In this document: positions 1 through 7,843 of the stretch, one piece after another
Position numbering within the stretch: position 1 is the stretch's first letter
How the letters are laid out: the number at the start of each line of letters is the position of its first letter
Source of the DNA: JBBDNC01 sp040877875
GTDB lineage: Bacteria > Bacteroidota > Rhodothermia > Balneolales > Balneolaceae
Reading direction: 5' to 3'
Assembly: GCA_040877875.1 (NCBI GenBank)
Contig: JBBDNC010000091.1
Location: 1-23,609 of the forward strand
DNA length: 23,609 nucleotides
Program-made: the position numbers and the translations under genes
Notes under the pieces: model-generated
Told to the model about the DNA's origin: nothing
Database searches by the model: none
The model's input: only the letters and a program-made list of their open reading frames with translations

Positions 1-70
1 CCGAATTCGCTCAGGCTTTGATATTGAACAAAACCCCTGGTTTTTCAAAGCCCTCACACTTTATGTGTAA

Positions 71-90
71 AAGTGAAAAATGAAAATGAA
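71..90. repeat. Degenerate heptamer tandem repeat (AAGTGAA type)
   Basis: Three consecutive units of about 7 bp (AAGTGAA, AAATGAA, AATGAA) lie in the gene-free first 300 bases. They resemble repeats at 2005-2027, 6856-6880 and 23530-23552, so this is probably one copy of a dispersed short tandem repeat family. The rest of 1-259 shows no gene I can support; an 81-codon open frame on the minus strand there has no recognisable features. Confidence 0.45.
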
Positions 91-259
91 TATGGAGAAG
101 GACAAAACGGCCGCCATTTGTCGGACGAACGCAGAAAAAGGGTTCGGGGTTCACATAGATTGAACGCGGGAAACTGATTTCTACGATCGGAATCGTTCGC
201 CAACCGGCAGATTTACCCTGTTTGATTAACGAATCCGGCTCTCCGGCCTGAATCAATAT

Positions 260-279
260 GTTATGACATAACGTGTTAT
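260..279. promoter_or_regulatory. Overlapping inverted repeats, candidate operator
   Basis: GTTATG (260-265) and CATAAC (267-272) form a perfect dyad around one central base. The ATAAC half (268-272) pairs again with GTTAT at 275-279, giving three alternating half-sites. The site lies about 27-46 bases before the ATG of the VOC dioxygenase gene, where a repressor would bind. Homologous ring-cleaving dioxygenases in Firmicutes are often controlled by MarR-type repressors sensing quinones. That is family knowledge; no regulator is encoded next door, so the assignment is inference. Confidence 0.35.
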
Positions 280-305
280 CATGAAAATCATTTACCTTGA
301 AAACT

Positions 306-1250
306 ATGGCTGAATCGATAAACGGAATCCATCATATTACGGCTGTTTCCGGCCAACCGCAGGAAAATATCAATTTTTACACGGGAATTCTTGGCCTGAG
401 GTTTACAAAACGAACCGTCAACTTTGACGATCCGCTTACTTATCATCTCTATTACGGGAATTATCATGCCACACCGGGGAGTTCCATTACTTTTTTCCCG
501 TGGGCGAATGCAGTGGAGGGATCCCCCAACCCGGGTGAAGTAACCGTGGTTCAATATGCTATTCCGGGAGATTCCCTGGAGTATTGGAAGAATCACTTAC
601 AAGAGAAAAAGGTTGAGGTGGAGGGCGAAGATGAAGTCTGCGACCGTCCGACTCTGTTTTTGAAGGATCCAAACGGCATGCAAATTGAACTCGTGGAGGA
701 CCCGGAAAGTTCGGAGCTTGATACCCGCGGTTATGGCGGGATTCCCGATGCGAAGGCAATCCGTGGGTTTTTCGGGGCTACATTGAGCCTGGCAGATGCC
801 GGCCGGACAGCCGAACTGCTCCGCGAGTTTGGATGGGAGCATGACGACATGGAAGGAAACCGAATACGGTATATTTCAACGCCTGACAACAAGCTGGGAA
901 GAGTTCTCGACCTGATCGAACAACCGGACCTGAGCGGCAGGTTTGGAAAAGGTTCCGTTCACCATATTGCCTTCAGGGTGCCGGATGACGATGCCCAGGC
1001 TGAATGGAGGGAAAAGCTGTTGAAAATGGGGTTTCAGGTTTCACCGGTGAGAGACCGGCAATATTTCAGGTCGATCTATTTCAGGGAGCACGGGGGTGTG
1101 TTGTTTGAACTTGCGACTGACGGGCCCGGTTTTACGAAGGATGAATCTCTTGAACATCTCGGTGAGAAACTGACCCTTCCTCCCTGGTTTGAGGAACACA
1201 GAAAACAAATCGAAAAACAACTTCCAGAATTAAAGATCAGCTTGGACTGA
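306..1250 (+). CDS. Ring-cleaving dioxygenase, two-domain VOC (glyoxalase/bleomycin) family
   Basis: Predicted non-haem metal dioxygenase of the MhqO/PcpA-like VOC family, which opens hydroquinone-type rings or detoxifies quinones; the actual substrate cannot be read from sequence. The 314-residue protein has two VOC modules. The first starts with GIHHITAV (residues 7-14) and has the conserved TVNFDDP and YHLYYG stretches (about 37-51). The second holds GSVHHIAFRV (216-225) and GGVLFELAT (263-271). His10, His220 and Glu268 are the probable metal ligands. I chose the ATG at 306; an in-frame TTG at 297 would add three residues, but family members begin near this ATG. No Shine-Dalgarno site is visible. 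The gene is monocistronic, convergent with tenA and preceded by a dyad that may be an operator. Family sure, substrate uncertain. Confidence 0.88.
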   Translation: MAESINGIHHITAVSGQPQENINFYTGILGLRFTKRTVNFDDPLTYHLYYGNYHATPGSSITFFPWANAVEGSPNPGEVTVVQYAIPGDSLEYWKNHLQEKKVEVEGEDEVCDRPTLFLKDPNGMQIELVEDPESSELDTRGYGGIPDAKAIRGFFGATLSLADAGRTAELLREFGWEHDDMEGNRIRYISTPDNKLGRVLDLIEQPDLSGRFGKGSVHHIAFRVPDDDAQAEWREKLLKMGFQVSPVRDRQYFRSIYFREHGGVLFELATDGPGFTKDESLEHLGEKLTLPPWFEEHRKQIEKQLPELKISLD

Positions 1251-1292
1251 CTTCTTCGCCGGAAAGCCGAAGTGAAGGTTAGAATATCCCCT

Positions 1293-1943
1293 TCATACTG
1301 GCCAATCTTCAGTCCGGTAGGCTGAGTCCCAAAACATCCATTCCAGGCGGGTGGAATCAACAAACGCTTTCACCATTCGCTTACGGGTAGAGGCAGAGGC
1401 TTTTTCAGCCGTCTCGTCTGTGATTTCAATTGCCCGGTCTACACTTTTCGAAAACTCTTCCCCTGCATAGGTATCGATCCAGTCCTGGTATGGATTCTTG
1501 TCAGCCGCCCGCTTATGGATATGGAGTCCGACCTCGCGGTAGATCCAAAAGCAGGGCAACAAGGCTGCGACGATCACCGGATATTCTTCCACCGCCGTCG
1601 TTGCCAGGAGAAAGTGGGTATAGGAAAAACAGGTAGGCGATTTCCCGACATCCACATGTGTTTGATACCGATCGAGAAAACTATCATGGAGGCTGCGTTC
1701 CACCACAATGGCCCCGGTAGCAAATTCGAGGAAATCCTTTAGTTCATCGGGCGACGGACTTTTTGTCCCGGCAATTGCCAGGGCCCTTGAAAAATCGGCA
1801 AGATAGAGGGCGTCCTGTTTGATATAAAAGGAGAAGATCTCACGGTCGAGAGTCCCCTCGGTTAATTCCCGGTTAAAGGGAAGGTCCAGAATTTCCTTGT
1901 AAACAGGTTTGATTTCATCCCAAAGTGACTGTGTGAACTTCAT
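1293..1943 (-). CDS. tenA: TenA family aminopyrimidine aminohydrolase (thiaminase II)
   Basis: Cytosolic enzyme that hydrolyses degraded thiamine pyrimidines (aminopyrimidines) to HMP, feeding the ThiD step of thiamine synthesis. The 216-residue length is typical of TenA. By comparison with Bacillus TenA the active-site set is present: Asp44 in IKQDALYL, Tyr108 in FSYTHFL, the nucleophile Cys131 in LLPCFWIYREVG, Tyr159 in WIDTYAGEEF and Glu201 in RLEWMFW. It stands alone on the minus strand, about 1 kb from thiD, with no TPP riboswitch in its 179-base upstream region. Salvage of HMP would matter here because no thiC is seen in the window. Regulation is not evident. Assignment is confident. 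Confidence 0.93.
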   Translation of the reverse strand: MKFTQSLWDEIKPVYKEILDLPFNRELTEGTLDREIFSFYIKQDALYLADFSRALAIAGTKSPSPDELKDFLEFATGAIVVERSLHDSFLDRYQTHVDVGKSPTCFSYTHFLLATTAVEEYPVIVAALLPCFWIYREVGLHIHKRAADKNPYQDWIDTYAGEEFSKSVDRAIEITDETAEKASASTRKRMVKAFVDSTRLEWMFWDSAYRTEDWPV

Positions 1944-2004
1944 ATCAGTTTACTAAGTTTACAATTTAACTATTTTTATTACGAAAGTAGGACGTAAACG
2001 GCAA

Positions 2005-2027
2005 AAGTGAAAAGTGAAAAGTGAAAA
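2005..2027. repeat. Heptamer tandem repeat, three copies of AAGTGAA
   Basis: Three perfect AAGTGAA units (2005-2011, 2012-2018, 2019-2025) followed by a partial unit sit between tenA and the FrnE-like gene. About 60 bases further on, CATTTCATT and AATGAAAATG (roughly 2069-2094) form an imperfect AT-rich hairpin. The repeat belongs to the same dispersed family seen at 71, 6856 and 23530. No function can be assigned. Confidence 0.6.
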
Positions 2028-2122
2028 TGCCTCCCAAAAATTCTAAGTGAACGTTATATTGGCACTTTACATTTCATTGTTAAGAATGAAAATGGACAGT
2101 ATTAAACGAATCTGCTAACGTC

Positions 2123-2776
2123 ATGAAAATTGAGATCTGGAGCGACATATGTTGCCCTTTTTGTTATATCGGGAAACGACATCTGGAACAGGCACTCAAG
2201 GAGTTTGAGCATGAGGATGAGGTCGAAATTATCTGGCACAGCTTTGAACTTAATCCCACCAGCAAGATGAATCCCGATCAAAATATCTATGAATTGCTGG
2301 CCAGAAAATATGGACAATCTCTGGAATGGGCCAAAAAGGCCAACGAAGATCTCAAGCAAAAGGCTTCTGAAGTGGGTATCGATTTCAATCCTGAAAAAAT
2401 CATCCCCACCAATTCGTTTGATGCCCATCGCCTGATAAAGCTGGCTGATAAAAAGGGAATAGCAGATGAAGCTGAAGAAAAGCTGTTTGCCGCCTATTTT
2501 ACCGAAGGGCGACATATTGCTCAGCCAGAGACATTGAAACAGGTCGGAACAGAAATTGGGCTCGATGTTTCAGAAGTTGAAGAGATGTTGGCGACCAATG
2601 ACTTTTCAGATGAAGTGCGGTCAGATGAGAGAGAAGCGCAAAAAATCGGTGTTCGCGGTGTCCCTTTCTTCGTTTTTAACCGGAAATACGCTGTTTCTGG
2701 TGCTCAACCGGTTCACACCTTTATCGAGACGTTGGAAAAATGTTATGAAGAGGATCGATCGGAGGTTGTCAGCTAA
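2123..2776 (+). CDS. DsbA family oxidoreductase, FrnE-like
   Basis: Thioredoxin-fold thiol-disulfide oxidoreductase or disulfide isomerase of the FrnE/2-hydroxychromene-2-carboxylate isomerase-like group. The 217-residue protein opens directly with the beta strand KIEIWSDICCPFC. The redox pair is Cys11-Pro-Phe-Cys14, followed by a helical insertion (about 55-160) and the cis-proline loop RGVPFFVF (Pro181). There is no signal peptide, so it acts in the cytosol, unlike periplasmic DsbA. FrnE homologues have been tied to oxidative stress tolerance and polyketide tailoring; neither can be inferred here. The ATG at 2123 is the only sensible start. The gene is transcribed towards thiD and ends in a possible terminator hairpin. 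Family confident, physiological partner unknown. Confidence 0.9.
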   Translation: MKIEIWSDICCPFCYIGKRHLEQALKEFEHEDEVEIIWHSFELNPTSKMNPDQNIYELLARKYGQSLEWAKKANEDLKQKASEVGIDFNPEKIIPTNSFDAHRLIKLADKKGIADEAEEKLFAAYFTEGRHIAQPETLKQVGTEIGLDVSEVEEMLATNDFSDEVRSDEREAQKIGVRGVPFFVFNRKYAVSGAQPVHTFIETLEKCYEEDRSEVVS

Positions 2777-2801
2777 TGGATGGATCCTCCGATTCGGTTT
2801 T
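2758..2801 (+). terminator. Possible terminator hairpin overlapping the end of the FrnE-like gene
   Basis: ATCGGAGG (2758-2765) pairs perfectly with CCTCCGAT (2786-2793), giving an 8-bp stem with a 20-base loop that contains the stop codon, followed by CGGTTTTC. The T-tract is short and the loop large, so this is a weak candidate. The remaining bases up to 2932, between two convergent genes, show nothing else. Confidence 0.35.
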
Positions 2802-2932
2802 CTAAGTATGATGTGGAAAGCCACTGGTCTACAGTGCATAAGACAACAAACCCACCCGGCAGAGACTTCTTCAGGTTTGAAATCGACCGCAGAGTCGGGA
2901 TTCCGGTATCCGATGATCCGAAGACTCCGGAG

Positions 2933-3769
2933 TCACTCGTGCCAAACATCAAAAAAATGATGAACCGGGCCATGTCCCCCGCCCAACTGGTACCTGGCCC
3001 CGGCTTCTATGGCTCCGCTGATGTACTGCTTGGCGAATTTAACGGCATTTTGTAATTCATCGCCCTGGGCAAGGTAAGCGGCAATTGCCGAGGAATAGGT
3101 GCACCCTGTGCCATGGGTGTTCGGGGTGTCGATTTTACGTCCGGAGTAGGTATAGACGTCAATATTCTTATGATCTCCACCCTGTGTACAATAAAGGGAG
3201 TCGTTTGCAGTGTCGGAGTTGAAATGGCCTCCTTTGATCAGGACATTCTCTGCGCCTTTGTCGATCAGAATTTCTGCAGCATACGGAAGTTCCGATTCTG
3301 TTTTAATCTCCAGGCCGGAAAGAACCCGGGTCTCCGGAAGATTGGGAGTAATGAGAGTTGCAAGCGGGAACAAATGTGTGACCATCTCGTCAATCGCATC
3401 ATCCTGTAGTAATTTGTCTCCGCTTTTCGCTACCATGACCGGATCCAATACAATATTTTTTGCCTTATGAGCTTTCAAACGGTCAGCAACCGTCCGAATA
3501 ATATCGGCTGAGAACAGCATCCCGATTTTCACAGCATCGGCGTCGATATCATCCATAACCGTATCGATCTGTTGCGCTACGAAATCCGTATCAGCTTCCT
3601 GAATTCCAGCTACGGTGAGTGTGTTCTGTGCGGTCATTGCTGTGATCACTGAAAATCCGTAACAACCCAACGCAGAAAAAGTTTTCAGGTCTGCCTGGAT
3701 CCCAGCTCCGCCGCCGCTATCCGATCCGGCAATAGTCAAGGCTTTGGAATAATGTTTGGGTTTACTCAT
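2933..3769 (-). CDS. thiD: Hydroxymethylpyrimidine / phosphomethylpyrimidine kinase ThiD
   Basis: Phosphorylates HMP and HMP-P to HMP-PP, the pyrimidine substrate of ThiE. The ribokinase-fold protein is 278 residues from the ATG at 3769, matching the family. AGSDSGGGAGIQAD (14-27) binds the pyrimidine, and the anion-hole motif with the conserved cysteine, THGTGCT (218-224, Cys223), is near the C-terminus. An open frame continues upstream to 3844 inside thiL, but those residues are unlike the family, so I reject the longer start. The gene begins 13 bases after the thiL stop codon, so the two are co-transcribed and under the TPP riboswitch at 5042-5126. It is a free-standing ThiD, not fused to ThiE. 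Assignment is confident. Confidence 0.96.
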   Translation of the reverse strand: MSKPKHYSKALTIAGSDSGGGAGIQADLKTFSALGCYGFSVITAMTAQNTLTVAGIQEADTDFVAQQIDTVMDDIDADAVKIGMLFSADIIRTVADRLKAHKAKNIVLDPVMVAKSGDKLLQDDAIDEMVTHLFPLATLITPNLPETRVLSGLEIKTESELPYAAEILIDKGAENVLIKGGHFNSDTANDSLYCTQGGDHKNIDVYTYSGRKIDTPNTHGTGCTYSSAIAAYLAQGDELQNAVKFAKQYISGAIEAGARYQLGGGHGPVHHFFDVWHE

Positions 3770-3782
3770 GTTTATATCGGTT

Positions 3783-4835
3783 TCAAGATTCAATATTTTT
3801 GAAGGGGTCATATCCGCGTTTGTTGATTTTAAATGAGTTCCCATCGGAATTCAATCGCAGTTCAGAGGGACCGTCCGTGACGTCACCGATTACCGAGAAC
3901 GGGACAGAGAATTTTTCCCTAAATTCATTTCGGACTTTTTCTATCTCGGTTTTGTCAATCGTAAATAACAGGCTGTAATCTTCGCCGGCTGACAGTGCGA
4001 GTTCCAGTGGCTGCCATTCGAATTTCTCACAAGTTTCCCTCAGGTTTTTGGATAAAGGCAATTCTTCCACATCAATTTGAAGAGTTGCACCGGATTCTTC
4101 TGCAATATGGCCGGCATCCGACAAAATACCATCGGAGAGGTCGATCATTGCATGGACTGCCGGAGAACGGGCCAGAAATTGAGCTTCCCTGATAAAAATA
4201 CGGGGTCGGTTATGGACCTTTATAAGCTGTCTGTATTTTTCATCATCCGGGAGGTCATTGATTTCCAATAGCTTCAAGCCTGCACCGGATTCACCCGTGG
4301 AGCCAAGCAGGGCAATTTTGTCGCCTGGTTTTGCATTCGAACGCCATAAAATTTGATCATGTTTTGCGATTCCCAAAACGGTGTAATTGATCAAGAGGCC
4401 GCTCTCGCTTTTTGTTGTGTCACCTCCCATCAGCTTTACATGATATTGCTCCGATAGTTTGCGGGTTTCACTGAGAAAAGCGTCCAGCCAGTCGAGGGGG
4501 ATATCGAGCGGCAGGCCTATACTCAGGAATGCGTAAACAGGTTTCCCTCCCATCGCTGAAATATCACTCAGGTTTACCGCAAGTGCCTTATATCCAAGAT
4601 CCCTCGGAGAAATCCGATCGAGATAAAAGTGAGTGTTTTCAATAAGCAGGTCCGTCGTGACTAACATACTTTCTGAATTGCCGAATGGAAGAACCGCACA
4701 GTCGTCACCGATGCCGGCAGTTGAGGACGTTCGATGGCGCCCGAACATCCCGGCTATTTTTTCGATCAGTCCGAGTTCACCCAGTTCTTCCAATGAATTA
4801 AATCCTTCAAAAAGAGATGATTGAGTTTCAGACAT
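3783..4835 (-). CDS. thiL: Thiamine-monophosphate kinase ThiL
   Basis: Catalyses the last step of thiamine synthesis, ATP-dependent phosphorylation of thiamine monophosphate to the cofactor thiamine diphosphate. The 350-residue protein has the PurM-like fold signatures in order: GIGDDCAV (41-48), TTDLLIE (60-66), NLSDISAMGG (88-97), LMGGDTT (135-141), DLSDG (232-236) and GEDYSLL (284-290). These include the metal-binding aspartates. It is the first gene of the thiL-thiD unit. A leader of about 200 bases carries a TPP riboswitch and a terminator, so its own product should shut off expression. The start is the ATG just after a stop-containing leader. Nothing is missing. Assignment is confident. 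Confidence 0.96.
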   Translation of the reverse strand: MSETQSSLFEGFNSLEELGELGLIEKIAGMFGRHRTSSTAGIGDDCAVLPFGNSESMLVTTDLLIENTHFYLDRISPRDLGYKALAVNLSDISAMGGKPVYAFLSIGLPLDIPLDWLDAFLSETRKLSEQYHVKLMGGDTTKSESGLLINYTVLGIAKHDQILWRSNAKPGDKIALLGSTGESGAGLKLLEINDLPDDEKYRQLIKVHNRPRIFIREAQFLARSPAVHAMIDLSDGILSDAGHIAEESGATLQIDVEELPLSKNLRETCEKFEWQPLELALSAGEDYSLLFTIDKTEIEKVRNEFREKFSVPFSVIGDVTDGPSELRLNSDGNSFKINKRGYDPFKNIES

Positions 4836-4976
4836 ACATGTATTTTTTTAGAGTTGACACAGCAGAACGTTTAGTGGTAACAACTTCTGGATTCGAGAAG
4901 CCTGACGGTCTTCTTTTCGTTTTTGCAACGACCACGCAGGTTCGGCAGATTCCCTGCCGGAGTGATGACGAAGATC

Positions 4977-5018
4977 AAAAAACCAAAAAAGGCCGAATTC
5001 CGGGTGAAAAAACGGCCT
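4977..5018 (-). terminator. Intrinsic terminator downstream of the TPP riboswitch
   Basis: Read on the minus strand, AGGCCG (5013-5018) pairs with CGGCCT (4990-4995) around a 17-base loop, directly followed by T6, GG and another T6 (4977-4990). It lies between the riboswitch and thiL, where an expression platform acting by premature termination would sit. Which riboswitch bases form the competing antiterminator is not obvious to me. Confidence 0.65.
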
Positions 5019-5041
5019 GATATGTACGAATCATCGTCATC

Positions 5042-5126
5042 GGTTCCATTTTCCTCCGCCGGTATCATCCGGTTCAGGTTTTGAGGGTTTTATCTCAGTC
5101 CCGTAAAATCTGGACACCCCTAATGG
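5042..5126 (-). ncRNA. TPP riboswitch (THI element) controlling thiL-thiD
   Basis: On the minus strand the order of conserved blocks matches the THI box. A P1 strand CCATT (5122-5126) is followed by GGGGTGTCC (5112-5120), CTGAGA (5093-5098), ACCTGAACCGG (5069-5079), GATACCGGCGGAGGAAA and the closing P1 strand AATGG (5046-5050). The element binds thiamine diphosphate in the nascent transcript. It points towards thiL, about 200 bases away, and is followed by an intrinsic terminator. The bases from 5127 to 5298 separate it from the divergent thiO; I see no second riboswitch and no confident promoter there. Confidence 0.93.
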
Positions 5127-5298
5127 TTCTGGGTAAAAGGTCATTAAAAAAAGAACATACCAACGATTACTTTGCCTGCACATTAACTATCTCTTGAATA
5201 TAAGGCAACTAACGGCCAGACAAAAAATGTTGTAACTTGACTGATTAGAAGCCAATTGCCGTTCTGTAAGGAATGGGTGAATGAAGAAATTTTGTTAA

Positions 5299-6465
5299 AT
5301 GAGTGCTGTGGCCGAAATGAATTCCCAAACTGATTTTGTAATTATCGGTGCCGGTGTGATAGGATTGTCCATCGGCTGGCAACTCGTGCGCCGGGGCGTT
5401 CGTGTGACTCTGCTGGAGAAAAATCAGGCAGGCGGGGGAGCCAGCCATGTGGCCGCCGGCATGCTTGCCCCCCATGCGGAGGTTGGATTTGAAGAAGTCG
5501 GGTTGCTGAAGTTTGGAGAGTACAGCCTTCAGCTTTATCCGCAATTTGTTTCAGAGATTAAAGCCGACAGCGGAATAGACCCCGATTTTACGAAGTGTGG
5601 AACTCAGTTGGTGGGGATCGGCCGGGATGATTCGGAATACCTCAGGCGATTGTATGATTTCCGGAAGGAACTTGGGCTCTATGCCGAATGGACCGGGGGA
5701 TCGGCAGCCCGTGACCGGGAGCCCCTGCTTGCCCCGCGGATTACTTCCGGTGTGTGGCTTCCGAACGACGGACAGGTGAATAACAGGCGGCTTCTTGCCT
5801 CACTCATTAAAGGGTTTCGGCAACTCGGGGGGAGGCTTCACGAAAATACAGAGGTGAAAGAGGTTGAAATATACGGGGAACATGATTTTACGGTTCATAC
5901 CGGGGAGTCGGAATTTCATGCCCGGTCACTGGTCGTTGCAACCGGCTGCAGGATGCCGGATTTCAAGGGGTTGCCGGAGGAAGAACTTCCTCCTGTTCGA
6001 CCGGTTAAAGGACAAATTTTGTCGCTTCGAAGCAATCGGGAAGTAAATTTAAGCCATATCATCCGGACTCCCCGGGTCTATTTGGTCCCTAAATCCGACG
6101 GATTGATTCGTGTTGGCGCTACCAGTGAAGAAATGGGATTCGATACAAATCCGACAGCCGGGGGACTTAAAGAGTTGCTGGATGAAGCGTGGGAAACTGT
6201 TCCGGCCATCTACGAACTTGAAATCGAGGAATTTATCGCCGGATTGCGGCCGGCCAGCCCGGATCACGGTCCTGTGATTGGCAAGTCCGCTGTTCCGGGT
6301 TTATCTTTTGCTACCGGCCATTATCGTCACGGTATACTATTGGCCCCGGTTACAGCGTATGAATTAGTGAAGGAGTTGGTGGACGATGAAACCTCGGACC
6401 ATCTGGTGCCCTGGAAGCCCGGACGATTCAAGAAAAACACAAGGAGTCTGTCGGACTTCCTCTAA
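5299..6465 (+). CDS. thiO: Glycine oxidase ThiO
   Basis: FAD-dependent amine oxidase that turns glycine plus O2 into dehydroglycine, the imine ThiG needs; this is the oxygen-using alternative to the radical enzyme ThiH. The 388-residue protein begins with a dinucleotide-binding fold, FVIIGAGVIGLS (13-24). The FAD-contacting GGGASHVAAGMLAPHAE (46-62) follows, and the conserved C-terminal part includes GLRPASPDHGPVIG and GHYRHGILLAP. ATG at 5299 is used; Met7 is an alternative start, closer to the beta strand. It opens the plus-strand thiamine run and is followed by thiS after about 180 bases. No plus-strand riboswitch precedes it. The choice of ThiO implies aerobic thiazole synthesis. Assignment is confident. 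Confidence 0.93.
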   Translation: MSAVAEMNSQTDFVIIGAGVIGLSIGWQLVRRGVRVTLLEKNQAGGGASHVAAGMLAPHAEVGFEEVGLLKFGEYSLQLYPQFVSEIKADSGIDPDFTKCGTQLVGIGRDDSEYLRRLYDFRKELGLYAEWTGGSAARDREPLLAPRITSGVWLPNDGQVNNRRLLASLIKGFRQLGGRLHENTEVKEVEIYGEHDFTVHTGESEFHARSLVVATGCRMPDFKGLPEEELPPVRPVKGQILSLRSNREVNLSHIIRTPRVYLVPKSDGLIRVGATSEEMGFDTNPTAGGLKELLDEAWETVPAIYELEIEEFIAGLRPASPDHGPVIGKSAVPGLSFATGHYRHGILLAPVTAYELVKELVDDETSDHLVPWKPGRFKKNTRSLSDFL

Positions 6466-6644
6466 TTTACTGTGGAAAAACGGGACAGGGTCCTATTGCG
6501 CAATCTTTTTTTGGTAAAAAGAATTCTTATTCGCATCAAAAAGAGTGTGCAATCTGCCACAAACCTGAGATTCCTCGGTAACCATCATCGAAGCCTGACA
6601 GACTCCCGGGAATCATTGATTTTTCATACTTGACAAATACATAT

Positions 6645-6851
6645 ATGAAGTTCATAGTAAACGGTGAAGAACATACGTTTGAATCGGGAATGACGGTTCA
6701 GGATTTGCTTGATTCACTTGACTATCCAACCCAAAACGGCGGACTGGCTGTGGCGGTGAATGATGAGGTGGTCGCACAGCAGCAATGGCCTTCCTGTAAA
6801 CTATCCGGGAATGACCGGGTCGAGATCATCCACGCCACACAGGGAGGATGA
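6645..6851 (+). CDS. thiS: Sulfur carrier protein ThiS
   Basis: Small ubiquitin-fold carrier of the sulfur atom for thiazole synthesis; its C-terminus is adenylated and then thiocarboxylated. The 68 residues start MKFIVNGE, run through the beta-grasp pattern with GLAVAVNDEVV (33-43) and end in the required Gly-Gly (ATQGG). I chose the ATG at 6645; an in-frame TTG at 6630 would add five non-family residues. The gene lies between thiO and thiG. The activating enzyme ThiF is absent from the window and must be elsewhere. Assignment is confident from the terminal Gly-Gly and the context. Confidence 0.93.
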   Translation: MKFIVNGEEHTFESGMTVQDLLDSLDYPTQNGGLAVAVNDEVVAQQQWPSCKLSGNDRVEIIHATQGG

Positions 6852-6855
6852 ATGG

Positions 6856-6880
6856 CAGTGAAAAGTTATCAGTAAACAGT
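6856..6880. repeat. Heptamer tandem repeat (CAGTGAA / AAGTTAT / CAGTAAA)
   Basis: Units CAGTGAA, AAGTTAT, CAGTAAA and a partial CAGT follow one another with a period of 7, starting four bases after the thiS stop codon. The same family occurs at 71, 2005 and 23530. The rest of the 203-base gap between thiS and thiG (to 7054) is AT-rich; a 9-base direct repeat ATTTTCGAC occurs near 6919 and 7042. No terminator or riboswitch is visible there. Confidence 0.55.
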
Positions 6881-7054
6881 GTGTCATTTTAGTATTTGTC
6901 CAGAATCGACATTATTCAATTTTCGACCTTAACAGAGAATAAAGAACGGATGTTGAAATTCATCACAGGAAAAATAAAAAATTGAGTAGTTTTACGTCCT
7001 CCATTCAATTTTCAAACCACCAGTTGGCGGACAAAATTTAAAATTTTCGACAGA

Positions 7055-7843
7055 ATGAGTAGCAAATTGAATATTGCCGGCCGCACGTTTAACTCCCGCT
7101 TGATTATCGGTTCTGCCCGGTTTCCAAATCCGGATACAATGGGCCGGGCTATCGAAGCCAGCGGTGCGGAAATGGTAACCGTGGCAATCCGGCGGGTGGA
7201 TCTAAAGAACCGGGACCGGGAAAATATCCTAAATTATATCAACCGGGAGGAATATTTTCTACTCCCGAATACAGCCGGCTGTTTTACGGCGAAAGATGCC
7301 GTACTGACTGCCAAACTGGCCCGGGAGGCATTGGAGACAAACTGGATCAAACTGGAAGTAATCGGTGATGTCGAGACTCTTTTCCCGGATATACCCGAGC
7401 TGTTGAAAGCGGCAGAACAACTTTTGGCAGATGATTTCACCGTGCTTCCCTATTGCAATGACGATCCTGTAACCTGCCGCAAGCTCTCGGATATGGGATG
7501 TGCTGCCGTGATGCCACTTGGAGCCCCGATCGGTTCGGGTATGGGAATACGAAACCCTTACAACCTGCAGATCATCCGGGAACAGATAGACGTGCCCCTG
7601 ATTGTAGATGCCGGCGTCGGGACAGCCTCGGACGCTGCCCGTGCTATGGAATTGGGAGCGGACGGCGTTCTGATGAATTCGGCGATTTCCCAGGCGAAGC
7701 ACCCTGTATTAATGGCCAAAGGGATGAAGCTGGCGATTGAAGCCGGCCGCCTGGCCTGGGAGGCCGGGCGTATGCCGAGACGGTTGTATGCCAAAGCTTC
7801 GAGCCCGATTGAAGGAGTGATAGGGACCTCCCCCGATGATTGA
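7055..7843 (+). CDS. thiG: Thiazole synthase ThiG
   Basis: Condenses 1-deoxyxylulose 5-phosphate, dehydroglycine and ThiS thiocarboxylate into the thiazole phosphate tautomer. The TIM-barrel protein has the family length of 262 residues. Visible signatures are LIIGSARFP (16-24), LPNTAGC (70-76), WIKLEVIGD (97-105) with the Schiff-base lysine Lys99, and the phosphate-binding turns DAGVGTASDA and GADGVLMNSAI near the C-terminus. The last bases overlap the start of the TenI-like gene by 8, so translation is coupled and the product can pass straight to the tautomerase. Nothing is abnormal. Assignment is confident. Confidence 0.97.
   Translation: MSSKLNIAGRTFNSRLIIGSARFPNPDTMGRAIEASGAEMVTVAIRRVDLKNRDRENILNYINREEYFLLPNTAGCFTAKDAVLTAKLAREALETNWIKLEVIGDVETLFPDIPELLKAAEQLLADDFTVLPYCNDDPVTCRKLSDMGCAAVMPLGAPIGSGMGIRNPYNLQIIREQIDVPLIVDAGVGTASDAARAMELGADGVLMNSAISQAKHPVLMAKGMKLAIEAGRLAWEAGRMPRRLYAKASSPIEGVIGTSPDD

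Noticed and set aside
11..256. 81-codon minus-strand frame at the window start
   Set aside because: No ribosome site, no recognisable motif, and it spans a heptamer repeat; composition looks non-coding.
2780..3055. 91-codon plus-strand frame between the FrnE-like gene and thiD
   Set aside because: It runs antisense into the conserved C-terminus of thiD and resembles no family; it is a shadow frame.
3770..3844. N-terminal extension of ThiD to 3844
   Set aside because: The extra 25 residues overlap thiL and are unlike ThiD; the ATG at 3769 gives the family start.
6541..6615. Possible second TPP riboswitch between thiO and thiS (CCTGAGATT and GCCTGACAG)
   Set aside because: Only short fragments resemble the THI box. 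The GGGGTG block, correct spacing and closing stem are missing.
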